Assembly (NCBI GenBank): GCA_903827375.1
Contig: CAIKHZ010000200.1
Span: forward strand, 1-64,000
Direction: 5' to 3'
Source: Akkermansiaceae bacterium
GTDB taxonomy: Bacteria > Verrucomicrobiota > Verrucomicrobiia > Verrucomicrobiales > Akkermansiaceae
DNA: 64,000 nt
Part shown: positions 1 to 8,077 of the stretch, piece by piece
Layout of the letters: every line of letters begins with the position of its first letter
Position numbering within the stretch: the stretch's first letter is position 1
Position numbers and translations under genes: made by a program
Notes under the pieces: model-generated
Seen by the model: only the letters and a program-made list of their open reading frames with translations
What the model was told of the DNA's origin: nothing
Database searches by the model: none

Positions 1-109
1 CGTCGATGATGTTGTCTTGCAAAACCGCCGTTTGCCAAATGGCTGGCGAACGAATGGCGGATCACGTGGGCCGTGAGCACGGGGCAATGCGTTCTGGCAA
101 ACTGCTTCA
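1..109 (-). pseudogene. Possible tyrosine recombinase C-terminal remnant
   Basis: Read on the minus strand from about position 109 toward 1, one frame gives LLKQFARTHCPVLTAHVIRH followed by SFASHLANGG. HVIRHSFASHL resembles the H-x-L-R-H-x-F-A catalytic box II of tyrosine recombinases (XerC/D, IntI, IS91-like). After that box the expected 'x-LQ-x-LLGH' continuation is not in frame; a +1 frame gives AVLQDNIID, which fits that position better. The upstream part of such a gene would lie inside the squalene synthase gene, so at best this is a frameshifted 3' fragment. It is short and at the window edge, so a chance match cannot be excluded. Confidence 0.3.
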
Positions 110-1018
110 GCAGAGGAGCGCACGCAGCAGCAATGCATAGACGCGGCGACGCGGCACTTTGACGCGGGTTTGGAGGGTTGCCCAGTTAACTCCTCGGAGG
201 CGGGTTAGGGTTTCTGAGGCTAGGAGCGCAGGCAACTGTGTGGCGGCCCGCATGCGCCGCAGCCGCAGGCTCTGTGCATAGCGGTTGCCTTGCTCGATCC
301 ACGGCAGCGCACGTTCCAGCCATGCGGCATGGCTGGCGAGCAAGGCGTCGCGATCGGTCGGATCTGCTACCGGCAGATAACAACGTCCGGCATTCAGATC
401 CGCCGCGACATCACGTAGGATGTTGACCAGTTGCAGGCCCTTGCCAAAGTCCCGTCCGCGAGTTAACAAAATCTCTAGATCGCAATCTGAAAACCGGTTG
501 CCGAGGGTCAAAAACCCGAGACGAGTCCAGAATTCACCGACACAGCCGGCGACCCTCCAAGCGTAGTCTTCCAAGGCCGCCGCATCAGGCAGGGCGATCG
601 GTTGGTAGCGGCTCGCGTGGACGAAGTGCTGCAAATCGAGTTGTTGGCCGCTGATGATCATAGCCACCACATCGCGTACCAGTGCCGCCTCTGCCGCTGG
701 CAGCGCGTTCAGCCAGATTAGCAGCGCCGGTACCCGCTCCAGCAGGTGGCGCTCGCGAGGGTCGGGCAGCGCATCTAGCAATGCCTGCGGCCAACTCGGC
801 GGCAGACTGCCAGTGGCCACCGCGTCGTCGAAAGCTAGCAAGGCACCGAGGCGGCGGACTACGGGCACGGCCGCCGCATCGGCGAGGGTATCGGAGCTCC
901 GGGCTAGCAGGTAGGCAAGGCTCGCGGCATTTCGCATCGGAGATGGCAACAGGCGCAAACTGAGGAAAAACGAGCGCGAAACGCCTTTCAGGATTTGGGT
1001 ATCTGCAGCGCCACTCAC
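107..1018 (-). CDS. Squalene/phytoene synthase family protein
   Basis: A 303-residue member of the trans-isoprenyl diphosphate synthase (squalene/phytoene synthase) family, which joins two prenyl diphosphates head to head in the cytosol. The first aspartate-rich motif is D43-T-L-A-D47, preceded by an SRSFFLSLRLLP block typical of squalene synthases. The second is in LQLVNILRDVAAD (D203 and D207), followed by G-R-C-Y-L-P at 211-216. Length fits the family. The start is GTG at 1018; no clear Shine-Dalgarno is visible, so it is provisional. The gene is transcribed away from the 1162-4311 gene. No hopanoid (shc, hpn) or carotenoid genes are in the window, so squalene versus phytoene as product is inferred only from the SRSFF block. 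Confidence 0.85.
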   Translation of the reverse strand: MSGAADTQILKGVSRSFFLSLRLLPSPMRNAASLAYLLARSSDTLADAAAVPVVRRLGALLAFDDAVATGSLPPSWPQALLDALPDPRERHLLERVPALLIWLNALPAAEAALVRDVVAMIISGQQLDLQHFVHASRYQPIALPDAAALEDYAWRVAGCVGEFWTRLGFLTLGNRFSDCDLEILLTRGRDFGKGLQLVNILRDVAADLNAGRCYLPVADPTDRDALLASHAAWLERALPWIEQGNRYAQSLRLRRMRAATQLPALLASETLTRLRGVNWATLQTRVKVPRRRVYALLLRALLC

Positions 1019-1161
1019 AGGGGCACGTTAGCGAGTGTCGGCCCGATGGGCGAGCCCTGCTTGTGAAAATTTTTTCCTTGGTAAGATTTGATAGTTGGGA
1101 GACGTAAGCGGGCGGAGCAATGGCTGGTAGTACCGAGGTGGTGGTGCCAGCGGTGATTTCC

Positions 1162-4100
1162 ATGAAAACCTCATTCAAACTCTTGGCTTGCTTGGCAACG
1201 GTGTCGTTTGCCAACCCAACTCGCGCCGCAGAGGGGGCTGAATCAATCACCAGCCTGCGCTTGGCGATTGATGATCTGACAAAATCCTTCGGCCCGCGTT
1301 ATCCCAAGGGGCAGGAGTTTGGGGCACGCTTGGCGGACTTGGAGCGGCGTTTTGCCGCCTCGGGGGCCAACCCCGAAATGAGCGTCGCACTGGCTCAACT
1401 TCGCAATGACGCGCTTCTAGCCAATCCTCTGTTGGACTTTGATCGGCTGCTGCTAGTTCAACGCGATGCCAACCGCCTCGGGCTGCCGCAAAACTGGGAG
1501 GGTAACTCAAGCTTGCCCCACGACGGATTCAACAATGATCTGGTGCTGCTCTCCCCTGTTAGCCCGAGCGGCGAACTGCGCCCGTTGTTTCATCCCGAGG
1601 GCGGCCGTTTTGTCGGGGACGTTGATTTGGATTTTGACGCGAAGAAGTTATTGTTTTCGATGCCGGGCGACAACGGTCGCTGGCAGGTATTTGAGATGAA
1701 TACCGAGGGTGGCCAGCCCCAACAATTGCCGTTGATCCATGAGCCCGATGTCGACAATTACGATGCCTGCTATCTACCCGACGGCAATATCGTCTTTGGA
1801 TCCACCGCGCCATTTACCGGGGTTCCGTGCGTCGGCGGAACATCTCACGTGGCCAACCTCTACCGGCTTGAACGCGGCAACGGGGCGATCCGCCGCCTGA
1901 CATTCGATCAGGAGCACAACTGGTGCCCGACGGTGCTCAACGACGGGCGCTTGCTCTATCTGCGCTGGGAATACTCCGACATTCCGCATTTTGCCGCACG
2001 TATCTTGTTTCACATGAACCCCGATGGCTCAGACCAAAAGGAGTTTTACGGCAGCGGTTCCTATTGGCCTAACGCCATGTTCTATGCCCGCCCAATCCCC
2101 GGTTCGGCCACCAAGTTTGTCGCCATCGTCGGCGGCCATCACGGCCAACCAAGAATGGGCGAACTGGTGCTCTTCGACACCGCTCAAGGCCGCTTCGAAA
2201 CCGATGGCGTGGTCCAACGCATCCCCGGCCGCGGCAAAAAGGTAGCTCCTATCATCCTCGACCAACTCGCCGACGCCAGCTGGCCCAAATACCTTCACCC
2301 CTGGCCACTGAGTGATAAGTATTTCCTGGTCGCAGCCCAACCCGCCCCCGGCACGAAGTGGGGCCTCTATCTGGCGGATGTGTTTGATAACCTGGTGCTC
2401 GTCAAGGAAAGCCCGGATGGCAGGGCTTTGCTGGAACCGGTCCCGTTGCGGCCTAACCTGCGCCCCCGCAGCTTGCCCTCCGCCGTCCACCCGGAACAAA
2501 AGGAAGCGAGCATTTCCATGCTCGACGTGTATGCCGGCACCGGTCTGGCGGGGGTGCCACGCGGCACCGTCAAACAATTGCGGGTGTTCACCTATCATTT
2601 TGCCTATCATGAGATGGGCGGCCAAACCAACCGTGTGGGTCTGGACGGGCCGTGGGACATCAAGCGGGTGCTGGGGACGGTGCCGGTGGAGGCCGATGGT
2701 TCGGCGTACTTCCGGGTGCCAGCTAACACTCCCATCTCAGTCCAACCGCTCGATGGCGATGGCCAGGCGCTGCAACTCATGCGCAGTTGGATGAGTGCCA
2801 TGCCTGGCGAAACCCTCTCCTGCGTCGGTTGCCATGACCGGCAAAACTCGAGTCCGCCCACTTCCAAGAGTCTGGCTCTAGCAAAACCCCCGGCACCTAT
2901 CACGCCTTGGTACGGGCCGGAGCGAGGGTTTTCCTTTATCCGCGAAGTGCAACCCGTGCTCGACCGCCTTTGCGCCGGTTGCCACGATGGCAAAGCCGAG
3001 GCCGAGCACGCCGTTCCAGATCTGCGCGCCGCGCCGCCGGTGCACCCGCAGGCTGGGGACGCTAACTATAACAACTCGACCCAATTCACCCCGGCCTATT
3101 TGGCGTTGCGTTGTTATGTGCGCGGCCACACCATTGAGAGCGATTTGCATTTGCTCACGCCCTGCGAGTTCAGTGCCGACACCACGGAATTGATCCAATT
3201 GCTGCGTGCCGGCCACCACGGAGTGAAACTTGACGCCGAGGCGTGGGCTCGACTCATCACGTGGATCGACCTCAACACTCCGGCGCATGGCACTTGGACC
3301 GAGATTGTAGGGGCCGGCAAAGTCACAACCCAGCGTGACCGCCGCCGCGAAATGCTCAAGCGCTATGCCCAGCGCGACGAGGATCCCGAAGCTATCAGCG
3401 TGGCAACAGTGCCTATCATGTTCCAAGCGCCTGCCAACCTCGCACCACGACCGGTACCGGCAAAAGTTGATTTGCCAGGTTGGCCGTTTGACGCCGCCGA
3501 GGCCGGCCGTCGTCAAGCCGCTGCTGGTGCCGTCGAGCGCCAACTCGATCTGGGTGGAGGCATCAAACTGGACATGCGTCATATACCCAAGGGGGAGTTT
3601 CTTATGGGCGATTCTAACGAAAGCTCCGGACCGGCGCGCACCTCTATCAACGAGGGTTTTTGGATCGGCCGCTGTGAAATTTCTAACGAACAATACGCAT
3701 GCTTCGATCCTAACCATGATAGCCGCATTGAACGCGGCGATTTCCTCCAGTTCGGCGAAACCGAGCGGGGATACCCGGCTAACACCCCCAAACAGCCAGT
3801 CGTTCGGGTTTCTTGGAATTCCGCAACTGCCTTCTGCCAATGGCTTTCCACCAAGACCGGCCTGACCTGTTCACTGCCCAGCGAGGCTCAGTGGGAATAC
3901 GCGTGCCGGGCAGGCACCGCCACTCCGTTATGGTATGGAGATCTAACGACCGACTTCGCGAAATCCGCCAATCTGGCCGATCATTCGTTGCACGTGATGC
4001 CCACCTTTGGTTGGGGTTTGCCGTCCGGCGCGGTTCCACCGTGGCGTCCTGCCATTGATTCGGTCAATGATGGGTTCCGGATTGCTGCGCCAGTTGGCAC

Positions 4101-4311
4101 GTTTGCGCCTAACGCATGGGGCCTGTGCGATATGTCCGGCAACGTGTGGGAATGGACCAACGGAGATTTTTCACCCGGACGCAAGGCCGTGCGCGGCGGT
4201 TCGTGGTCGGATCGTCCGGCTAGGGCGGGCTCCGCAAGCCGCCTTGGCTACCGGCCGTGGCAGCCGGTCTATCACGTAGGATTTCGCGTCATCTGTAAAG
4301 AATCACCATGA
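1162..4311 (+). CDS. Secreted dihaem propeller protein with C-terminal FGE-like domain
   Basis: About 1,049 residues from the ATG at 1162, chosen because a signal peptide (MKTSFKLLACLATVSFA) begins there; an in-frame ATG at 1120 is less likely. The N-terminal 500 residues have TolB/propeller-like repeats (DNYDACYLPDGNIVF, NPDGSDQKEF) and resemble the hydrazine synthase alpha-type family. Two c-type haem sites follow: CVGCH at about residue 554 and CAGCH at about 604. From about residue 797 comes a formylglycine-generating-enzyme/SUMF1 fold (GEFLMGDSN, LPSEAQWEYACRAG, MSGNVWEWTNGD, AVRGGSWSD, GFRVI). The cysteine pair of true FGEs near RGGSW is absent, so sulfatase activation is unlikely. Probably periplasmic; the substrate is unknown. 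It overlaps the next gene by 4 bp (ATGA). Confidence 0.8.
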   Translation: MKTSFKLLACLATVSFANPTRAAEGAESITSLRLAIDDLTKSFGPRYPKGQEFGARLADLERRFAASGANPEMSVALAQLRNDALLANPLLDFDRLLLVQRDANRLGLPQNWEGNSSLPHDGFNNDLVLLSPVSPSGELRPLFHPEGGRFVGDVDLDFDAKKLLFSMPGDNGRWQVFEMNTEGGQPQQLPLIHEPDVDNYDACYLPDGNIVFGSTAPFTGVPCVGGTSHVANLYRLERGNGAIRRLTFDQEHNWCPTVLNDGRLLYLRWEYSDIPHFAARILFHMNPDGSDQKEFYGSGSYWPNAMFYARPIPGSATKFVAIVGGHHGQPRMGELVLFDTAQGRFETDGVVQRIPGRGKKVAPIILDQLADASWPKYLHPWPLSDKYFLVAAQPAPGTKWGLYLADVFDNLVLVKESPDGRALLEPVPLRPNLRPRSLPSAVHPEQKEASISMLDVYAGTGLAGVPRGTVKQLRVFTYHFAYHEMGGQTNRVGLDGPWDIKRVLGTVPVEADGSAYFRVPANTPISVQPLDGDGQALQLMRSWMSAMPGETLSCVGCHDRQNSSPPTSKSLALAKPPAPITPWYGPERGFSFIREVQPVLDRLCAGCHDGKAEAEHAVPDLRAAPPVHPQAGDANYNNSTQFTPAYLALRCYVRGHTIESDLHLLTPCEFSADTTELIQLLRAGHHGVKLDAEAWARLITWIDLNTPAHGTWTEIVGAGKVTTQRDRRREMLKRYAQRDEDPEAISVATVPIMFQAPANLAPRPVPAKVDLPGWPFDAAEAGRRQAAAGAVERQLDLGGGIKLDMRHIPKGEFLMGDSNESSGPARTSINEGFWIGRCEISNEQYACFDPNHDSRIERGDFLQFGETERGYPANTPKQPVVRVSWNSATAFCQWLSTKTGLTCSLPSEAQWEYACRAGTATPLWYGDLTTDFAKSANLADHSLHVMPTFGWGLPSGAVPPWRPAIDSVNDGFRIAAPVGTFAPNAWGLCDMSGNVWEWTNGDFSPGRKAVRGGSWSDRPARAGSASRLGYRPWQPVYHVGFRVICKESP

Positions 4312-5204
4312 AAACAAAAATTATGATATCCATTGCCCTTGTGTGTGGGGCAGCGCTTGCCCGCGCCGAGGGCCATCGGTTCGCTTGTGCGGATTACAGT
4401 CAGGGGAAAGTATGCATTGTTGCCGCCGACGGCAAGGTCGAGTGGGAATACCCGGCGAGTAACTGCAATGATTTGTGGGTGCTGCCCAGCGGCAATCTCC
4501 TTTTTACAACCGGGCACGGTGTGAAGGAAGTCACCCGCGAAAAGAAGGTTGTTTTCGATTACGAATCCAAGAGTGAGATATATGCCTGCCAGCGTCTCGC
4601 CAATGGCAATACCTTCATTGGTGAGTGCAGTGCAGGGCGGCTCTTGGATGTCGATCCTAGTGGCAAGATCGTCAAGGAGATTAAGTTGTTGCCCGAGGGC
4701 AAGGACGGCGGCCACGCCTACATGCGCAACGCCCGGCGTCTGCCCAATGGCGGTTACCTCGTCACTCACAATGGCGAGAGTGTCGTTCGTGAATACGATG
4801 CGCAGGGGAAGGTTGTGCTTGAGATTCCTGCCGCGGGCGGGCCGCACAGCGTGGCGCGCCTTGCCAATGGCAACACGCTCATTGCCTGTGGCGACCAGCC
4901 CGGCGGCAACCGGGTGTTTGAGGCAGATGCTGCTGGGAAAACCGTCTGGCAGATCAAGGACGCCGAATTGCCAGGCATTCAACTGTATTTCATGGCTGGT
5001 CTGCAACGCCTGCCTAACGGCAATACCGTCGTCTCCAATTGGCTCGGCCACGGCAATTTCGGCAAAGCCCCGCATCTCATCGAAGTGACCCCTGACAAAA
5101 AAGTTGTCTGGACGTATGCTAACCACGACGCGTTCAAGACGATTTCCAGCGTCCAATTGTTGGACGTGAAGGGTGACGCAACGAAAAACGAAATTGCCCA
5201 TTGA
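4308..5204 (+). CDS. Secreted PQQ-like beta-propeller protein
   Basis: 298 residues with a signal peptide (MKTKIMISIALVCGAALARA). Repeats of the form 'x-x-LPNGNTL/x-V-S' recur along the whole chain (WVLPSGNLLFTTG, RLANGNTFIGE, RLPNGGYLVTH, RLANGNTLIAC, RLPNGNTVVSN), each followed by a 'DxxGKxVWE' strand, as in PQQ-like/arylsulfotransferase-type propellers. No catalytic motif was recognised, so it may be a binding or scaffold propeller. The start ATG overlaps the TGA of the preceding gene (ATGA), implying translational coupling with the dihaem protein. The next gene starts one base after its stop. Confidence 0.75.
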   Translation: MKTKIMISIALVCGAALARAEGHRFACADYSQGKVCIVAADGKVEWEYPASNCNDLWVLPSGNLLFTTGHGVKEVTREKKVVFDYESKSEIYACQRLANGNTFIGECSAGRLLDVDPSGKIVKEIKLLPEGKDGGHAYMRNARRLPNGGYLVTHNGESVVREYDAQGKVVLEIPAAGGPHSVARLANGNTLIACGDQPGGNRVFEADAAGKTVWQIKDAELPGIQLYFMAGLQRLPNGNTVVSNWLGHGNFGKAPHLIEVTPDKKVVWTYANHDAFKTISSVQLLDVKGDATKNEIAH

Positions 5205-5205
5205 T

Positions 5206-5595
5206 ATGGATGCATGGAACCGAAGCACCGCGCAAGCGGCAATGACCGGCTTGCTGCTCGCTAGCTCTAACATGTTTGGAGATGTCATTCCCGTCACCGA
5301 TGCCAATCTGCGCGACGGCCTTTCGCCCTACAATTGGGTGTGCAAGGACGATTACGTTAGTTCGTCAGTGAATGGCGCGTCCCTAACCCTCCAACTCAAA
5401 GGCACCCATCAAGTGGCCTTGCAGGTGGCCACAGATAATCTAACGGCCAAGGCGGCCGGGCGCATGCCGATCATCGCTTGGTCGGTCAATGACGGAGCTA
5501 TGCAAACCCACCAGGTGGTGGCGGGCGAGACGAGTGTGGTGTTGTCGGCAAGCGTCGCTGATGCGCGGATCGAAGTAAACCAGCTTTACCCATGA
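5206..5595 (+). CDS. Stand-alone N-terminal domain of an SGNH/CE2-type esterase
   Basis: 129 residues from the ATG at 5206, one base after the previous stop; the longer frame from 5173 would overlap that gene. The pattern 'SPYNWVCKDDYVSSSVNGAS', then 'GTHQVALQVATD', 'MPIIAWSVNDG' and 'TSVVLSASVADARIEV' resembles the jelly-roll domain that precedes the SGNH hydrolase domain in secreted carbohydrate esterases. Here the protein ends where the catalytic domain should begin, and no GDS or SGNH block follows in any frame, because the next gene starts at 5592 (4-bp overlap). It is either a truncated esterase or a real carbohydrate-binding subunit. It lacks a clean signal peptide, though the first 30 residues are mildly hydrophobic. 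Confidence 0.55.
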   Translation: MDAWNRSTAQAAMTGLLLASSNMFGDVIPVTDANLRDGLSPYNWVCKDDYVSSSVNGASLTLQLKGTHQVALQVATDNLTAKAAGRMPIIAWSVNDGAMQTHQVVAGETSVVLSASVADARIEVNQLYP

Positions 5596-7193
5596 GAAAC
5601 ATCGCCTATATCATGCTCACCAGCGCGCTGGCCGTGCCGCTCTGCGGTGCCCAGACGGCCGCCGCCAAAATTCATGCCGCAGATGACGGACTGGCCTTTA
5701 CCCCGCCGATGGGCTGGTATCCATGGAACACGTTTGGCCAGGAACCACAGAACGAAAAGCTCATCCGCGAGACGGTTGACGCCTTGGTTGCCAGCGGGAT
5801 GAAGGATGCCGGGTATGCGTATGTGGGTCCCGATGAAGGGATTTGTTTCACACGCGGTGACGACGGAAAACTCACTAGCAACCTCAAGCGTTACCCTAGC
5901 GGCTTGCGAGGTCTCGGCGACTCGATCCACCGCAAGGGGCTCAAATATGCGCTCTACACGGATGCCGGAGTGCGCACCTGCAGCGGCGACATGCCGGGCA
6001 CCAAGGACCATGAATATGTGGACATGCAGGCGTTCGCCGAGTGGCGCGCCGATTATGTGAAAATCGATTGGTGCAATACCCAGGGCCAGGACATCGTCAA
6101 AACCTACAAAGATCTTCACGACGCCCAACACGCCGCTGCCCGGCCCATCGTCCACAGCCTGTGCTCTTGGGGTGATGGCGAACCGTGGAAGTGGGCTGCC
6201 ACCCTCGGCCATCTGTGGCGCACCGCCTCTGATATCTGCGGCCCTGGCAGTGCCGACTGGGCACTGGCCATGAAACTTACCGCCATCAATGAAAAACTCT
6301 ATCCATGGGCAGGCCCCGGCCATTGGAATGACCCGGATATGCTTATCGTTGGTATGCCCGGCTTGAGTGAGGCCCAGAACCGGACGTTTTTCAGCTTGTG
6401 GTGCATGATGGCCGCGCCGTTGATGGCTGGCAATGATCTGCGCGGTATGACACCGGCTACAATCCAGATTCTAACCAACCAAGAGGCTATTGGGGTGAAC
6501 CAGGATCCGCTGGGCATTCAGGGACATATCATTCGCAGCGTAGGCAACGTCGATGTTTGGGCTGCCAAACCGCTGTTTGATGGCAGCCGGGCGCTGTTAT
6601 TGTTCAACCATGGGGCCGCTGCTGAGACTGTGAAAATCAAGCCCGGGGAACTCGATCTGAAGCTCGAGCCGGAAGTCATCGTTCGCGATCTCTGGCACCA
6701 CGCAAATATGCCGCACACGCTCACCTCAGACGGGGATCTTTCCTTCAAAATAGATCCTAACGACGTTGGCTTTTTCAGAATCTCAAACTCCCGGGATTTT
6801 CCGCTGCCACCCATCATCGTTGCCGACACCTACCAGATTGCATTGCGGACGGACGGCGTGGCAGCACAGTCTCTAACTGGTACTCTGAACTTGGTAAACA
6901 AAGGCAGTGCTGAGTTGCCGCTTTGGAAAATTCGTCAGGACCTTCCGCGTTGGCTGAGCGTGAGCGTGGCCCAGTCTGGCAAGTCCCAGACGATTACAAA
7001 CACGGCGGCCACCGCTGGCCTGAAAATGGGCTCCTACCATGCCGTCGTGCGCCTCGACAACACGGAGACTGTCTCGGGTCGGCCTATGTCTGCTGTTTAC
7101 TACGACGTCGATTTGGAGGTAGCGGCGGATGTTGCTGGCCAAGACGTAGGAGTTTCTCCTTGCTCCGTTGTCGAAAGTGAGATCGAACACTGA
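5592..7193 (+). CDS. GH27 alpha-galactosidase, secreted
   Basis: 533 residues with a signal peptide (MRNIAYIMLTSALAVPLCGA). The GH27 barrel starts at 'TPPMGWYPWNTFG', the family signature. The nucleophile is D159 in YVKIDWC and the acid/base is D214 in WRTASDI, as in known retaining GH27 alpha-galactosidases. 'GPGHWNDPDMLIVGM' and 'NDLRGMTP...LTNQEAIGVNQD' are further family blocks. A C-terminal beta-sandwich and an extra beta-rich domain (about residues 400-515) follow. It should release terminal alpha-galactose from oligo- or polysaccharides outside the cytoplasm. The last ten codons (SVVESEIEH) come from a dispersed repeat seen twice more in the window, so the natural C-terminus may have been altered. 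Last gene of the operon. Confidence 0.92.
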   Translation: MRNIAYIMLTSALAVPLCGAQTAAAKIHAADDGLAFTPPMGWYPWNTFGQEPQNEKLIRETVDALVASGMKDAGYAYVGPDEGICFTRGDDGKLTSNLKRYPSGLRGLGDSIHRKGLKYALYTDAGVRTCSGDMPGTKDHEYVDMQAFAEWRADYVKIDWCNTQGQDIVKTYKDLHDAQHAAARPIVHSLCSWGDGEPWKWAATLGHLWRTASDICGPGSADWALAMKLTAINEKLYPWAGPGHWNDPDMLIVGMPGLSEAQNRTFFSLWCMMAAPLMAGNDLRGMTPATIQILTNQEAIGVNQDPLGIQGHIIRSVGNVDVWAAKPLFDGSRALLLFNHGAAAETVKIKPGELDLKLEPEVIVRDLWHHANMPHTLTSDGDLSFKIDPNDVGFFRISNSRDFPLPPIIVADTYQIALRTDGVAAQSLTGTLNLVNKGSAELPLWKIRQDLPRWLSVSVAQSGKSQTITNTAATAGLKMGSYHAVVRLDNTETVSGRPMSAVYYDVDLEVAADVAGQDVGVSPCSVVESEIEH

Positions 7194-7197
7194 GTTC
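7160..7197 (+). repeat. Dispersed repeat, copy 1 (overlaps the end of the GH27 gene)
   Basis: This segment shares CGTTGTCGAA, GATCGAACAC and TGAGTTC blocks with 24208-24251 and 54052-54094. Here it lies in frame at the end of the alpha-galactosidase gene, encodes SVVESEIEH and supplies the stop codon. Four bases present in the other copies after TTGCTC are missing. Confidence 0.6.
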
Positions 7198-7211
7198 TTA
7201 AGTTGCTGTCG

Positions 7212-8063
7212 TTAGGACAAAACGTAATAATACTGCACGTCTGGCAATAGACAACGCGGAGATGCGGCGTCCAGACGCTCGATTTGGCGGCGAAGAACGG
7301 TTGGATCGGCCGTGTTGAAGGCAAACATGCCAAAATGGTGTGGGATCATGTTGCCGATTTTTGCAACCCGGCAAAGATCTAGCGCCTCGGAGAAGGTCAT
7401 GTTGCCTGCGATGCCGTGCTGGCTTAGGCGCTCGCTTCGGCCATTGACCGGTAACAAGGCCAGATCCACGGTTTGTTGTTGCAGGCGTTCGGCCAAGCCC
7501 TGATAGACAAGGGTATCGCCGGAATGATAGAGGGTGAATTGGCCGAGGCGCAACAGGAAGCCCAGAAAGTGATGCTCGCCGTGGGAGTTAAGCATGAGTG
7601 ATTCGTGGGCGGCGGGAAGGACCCGTATTTCCAGTGCATCACTGACACGCAGGAGGTCATCGGCGTTGGCCTGTACGATCTGCGCTTGAGGCACACCGAG
7701 TTGGATGATCGCGGCGAGTTCTGCCCGCGGTATGATAAATCGGCAAGCGGGGTTGGCATGGGCCAGCAGTGCCAGCGAACCGGGGTCCGCGTGATCGCTG
7801 TGGCGATGGGAGCAGAGGATCAGATCGAGATTGAGAAGTCTATCAGCATTGATGGGGGAGGGCATCAGGCGTGTGTGCGGAAACTCGGTGCCTGCGTACT
7901 TTCGGGCCAAATGATCGGAGAGATAGGGGTCGATCAGCACGCGCAATCCGGCATGGCGCAATAGAAAGCCCGCTTGACCAAGCCACGCCAACGCCACCGT
8001 GTTCTGAGATAAGTCGGCATCCAGCAAGGCTTGGGCACCACCTGTATGTGAAATGATTCGCAT
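7212..8063 (-). CDS. MBL-fold metallohydrolase, UlaG-like
   Basis: 283 residues of the metallo-beta-lactamase fold. The metal-binding motif is H86-R-H88-S-D90-H91, with 'LAWLGQAGFLLR' and 'VLIDPYLSD' before it and the later ligands in 'LYHSGDT' and 'MIPHHFGMF'. The 'DPYLSDHLARK...LMPSPI' arrangement resembles L-ascorbate-6-phosphate lactonases (UlaG) and related metal-dependent hydrolases. It is cytosolic, with no signal peptide. It lies directly downstream of the D-2-hydroxyacid dehydrogenase/cupin-PGI/AroE-like trio on the same strand with a 14-bp gap, so a lactone-opening role in that pathway is a reasonable inference, not something the sequence proves. Confidence 0.8.
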   Translation of the reverse strand: MRIISHTGGAQALLDADLSQNTVALAWLGQAGFLLRHAGLRVLIDPYLSDHLARKYAGTEFPHTRLMPSPINADRLLNLDLILCSHRHSDHADPGSLALLAHANPACRFIIPRAELAAIIQLGVPQAQIVQANADDLLRVSDALEIRVLPAAHESLMLNSHGEHHFLGFLLRLGQFTLYHSGDTLVYQGLAERLQQQTVDLALLPVNGRSERLSQHGIAGNMTFSEALDLCRVAKIGNMIPHHFGMFAFNTADPTVLRRQIERLDAASPRCLLPDVQYYYVLS

Positions 8064-8077
8064 GATTGCGTTAGAGG

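Noticed and set aside
585-1250. Long minus-strand frames antisense to or overlapping real genes (also 2878-3840, 28637-28849, 36637-38025)
   Set aside because: They mirror codon structure of the opposite or shifted frame and contain no recognisable protein features.
3550-4311. FGE-like domain taken as a sulfatase-activating enzyme
   Set aside because: The active-site cysteines are missing around RGGSW, and no sulfatase with a C-x-P-S-R site is in the window.
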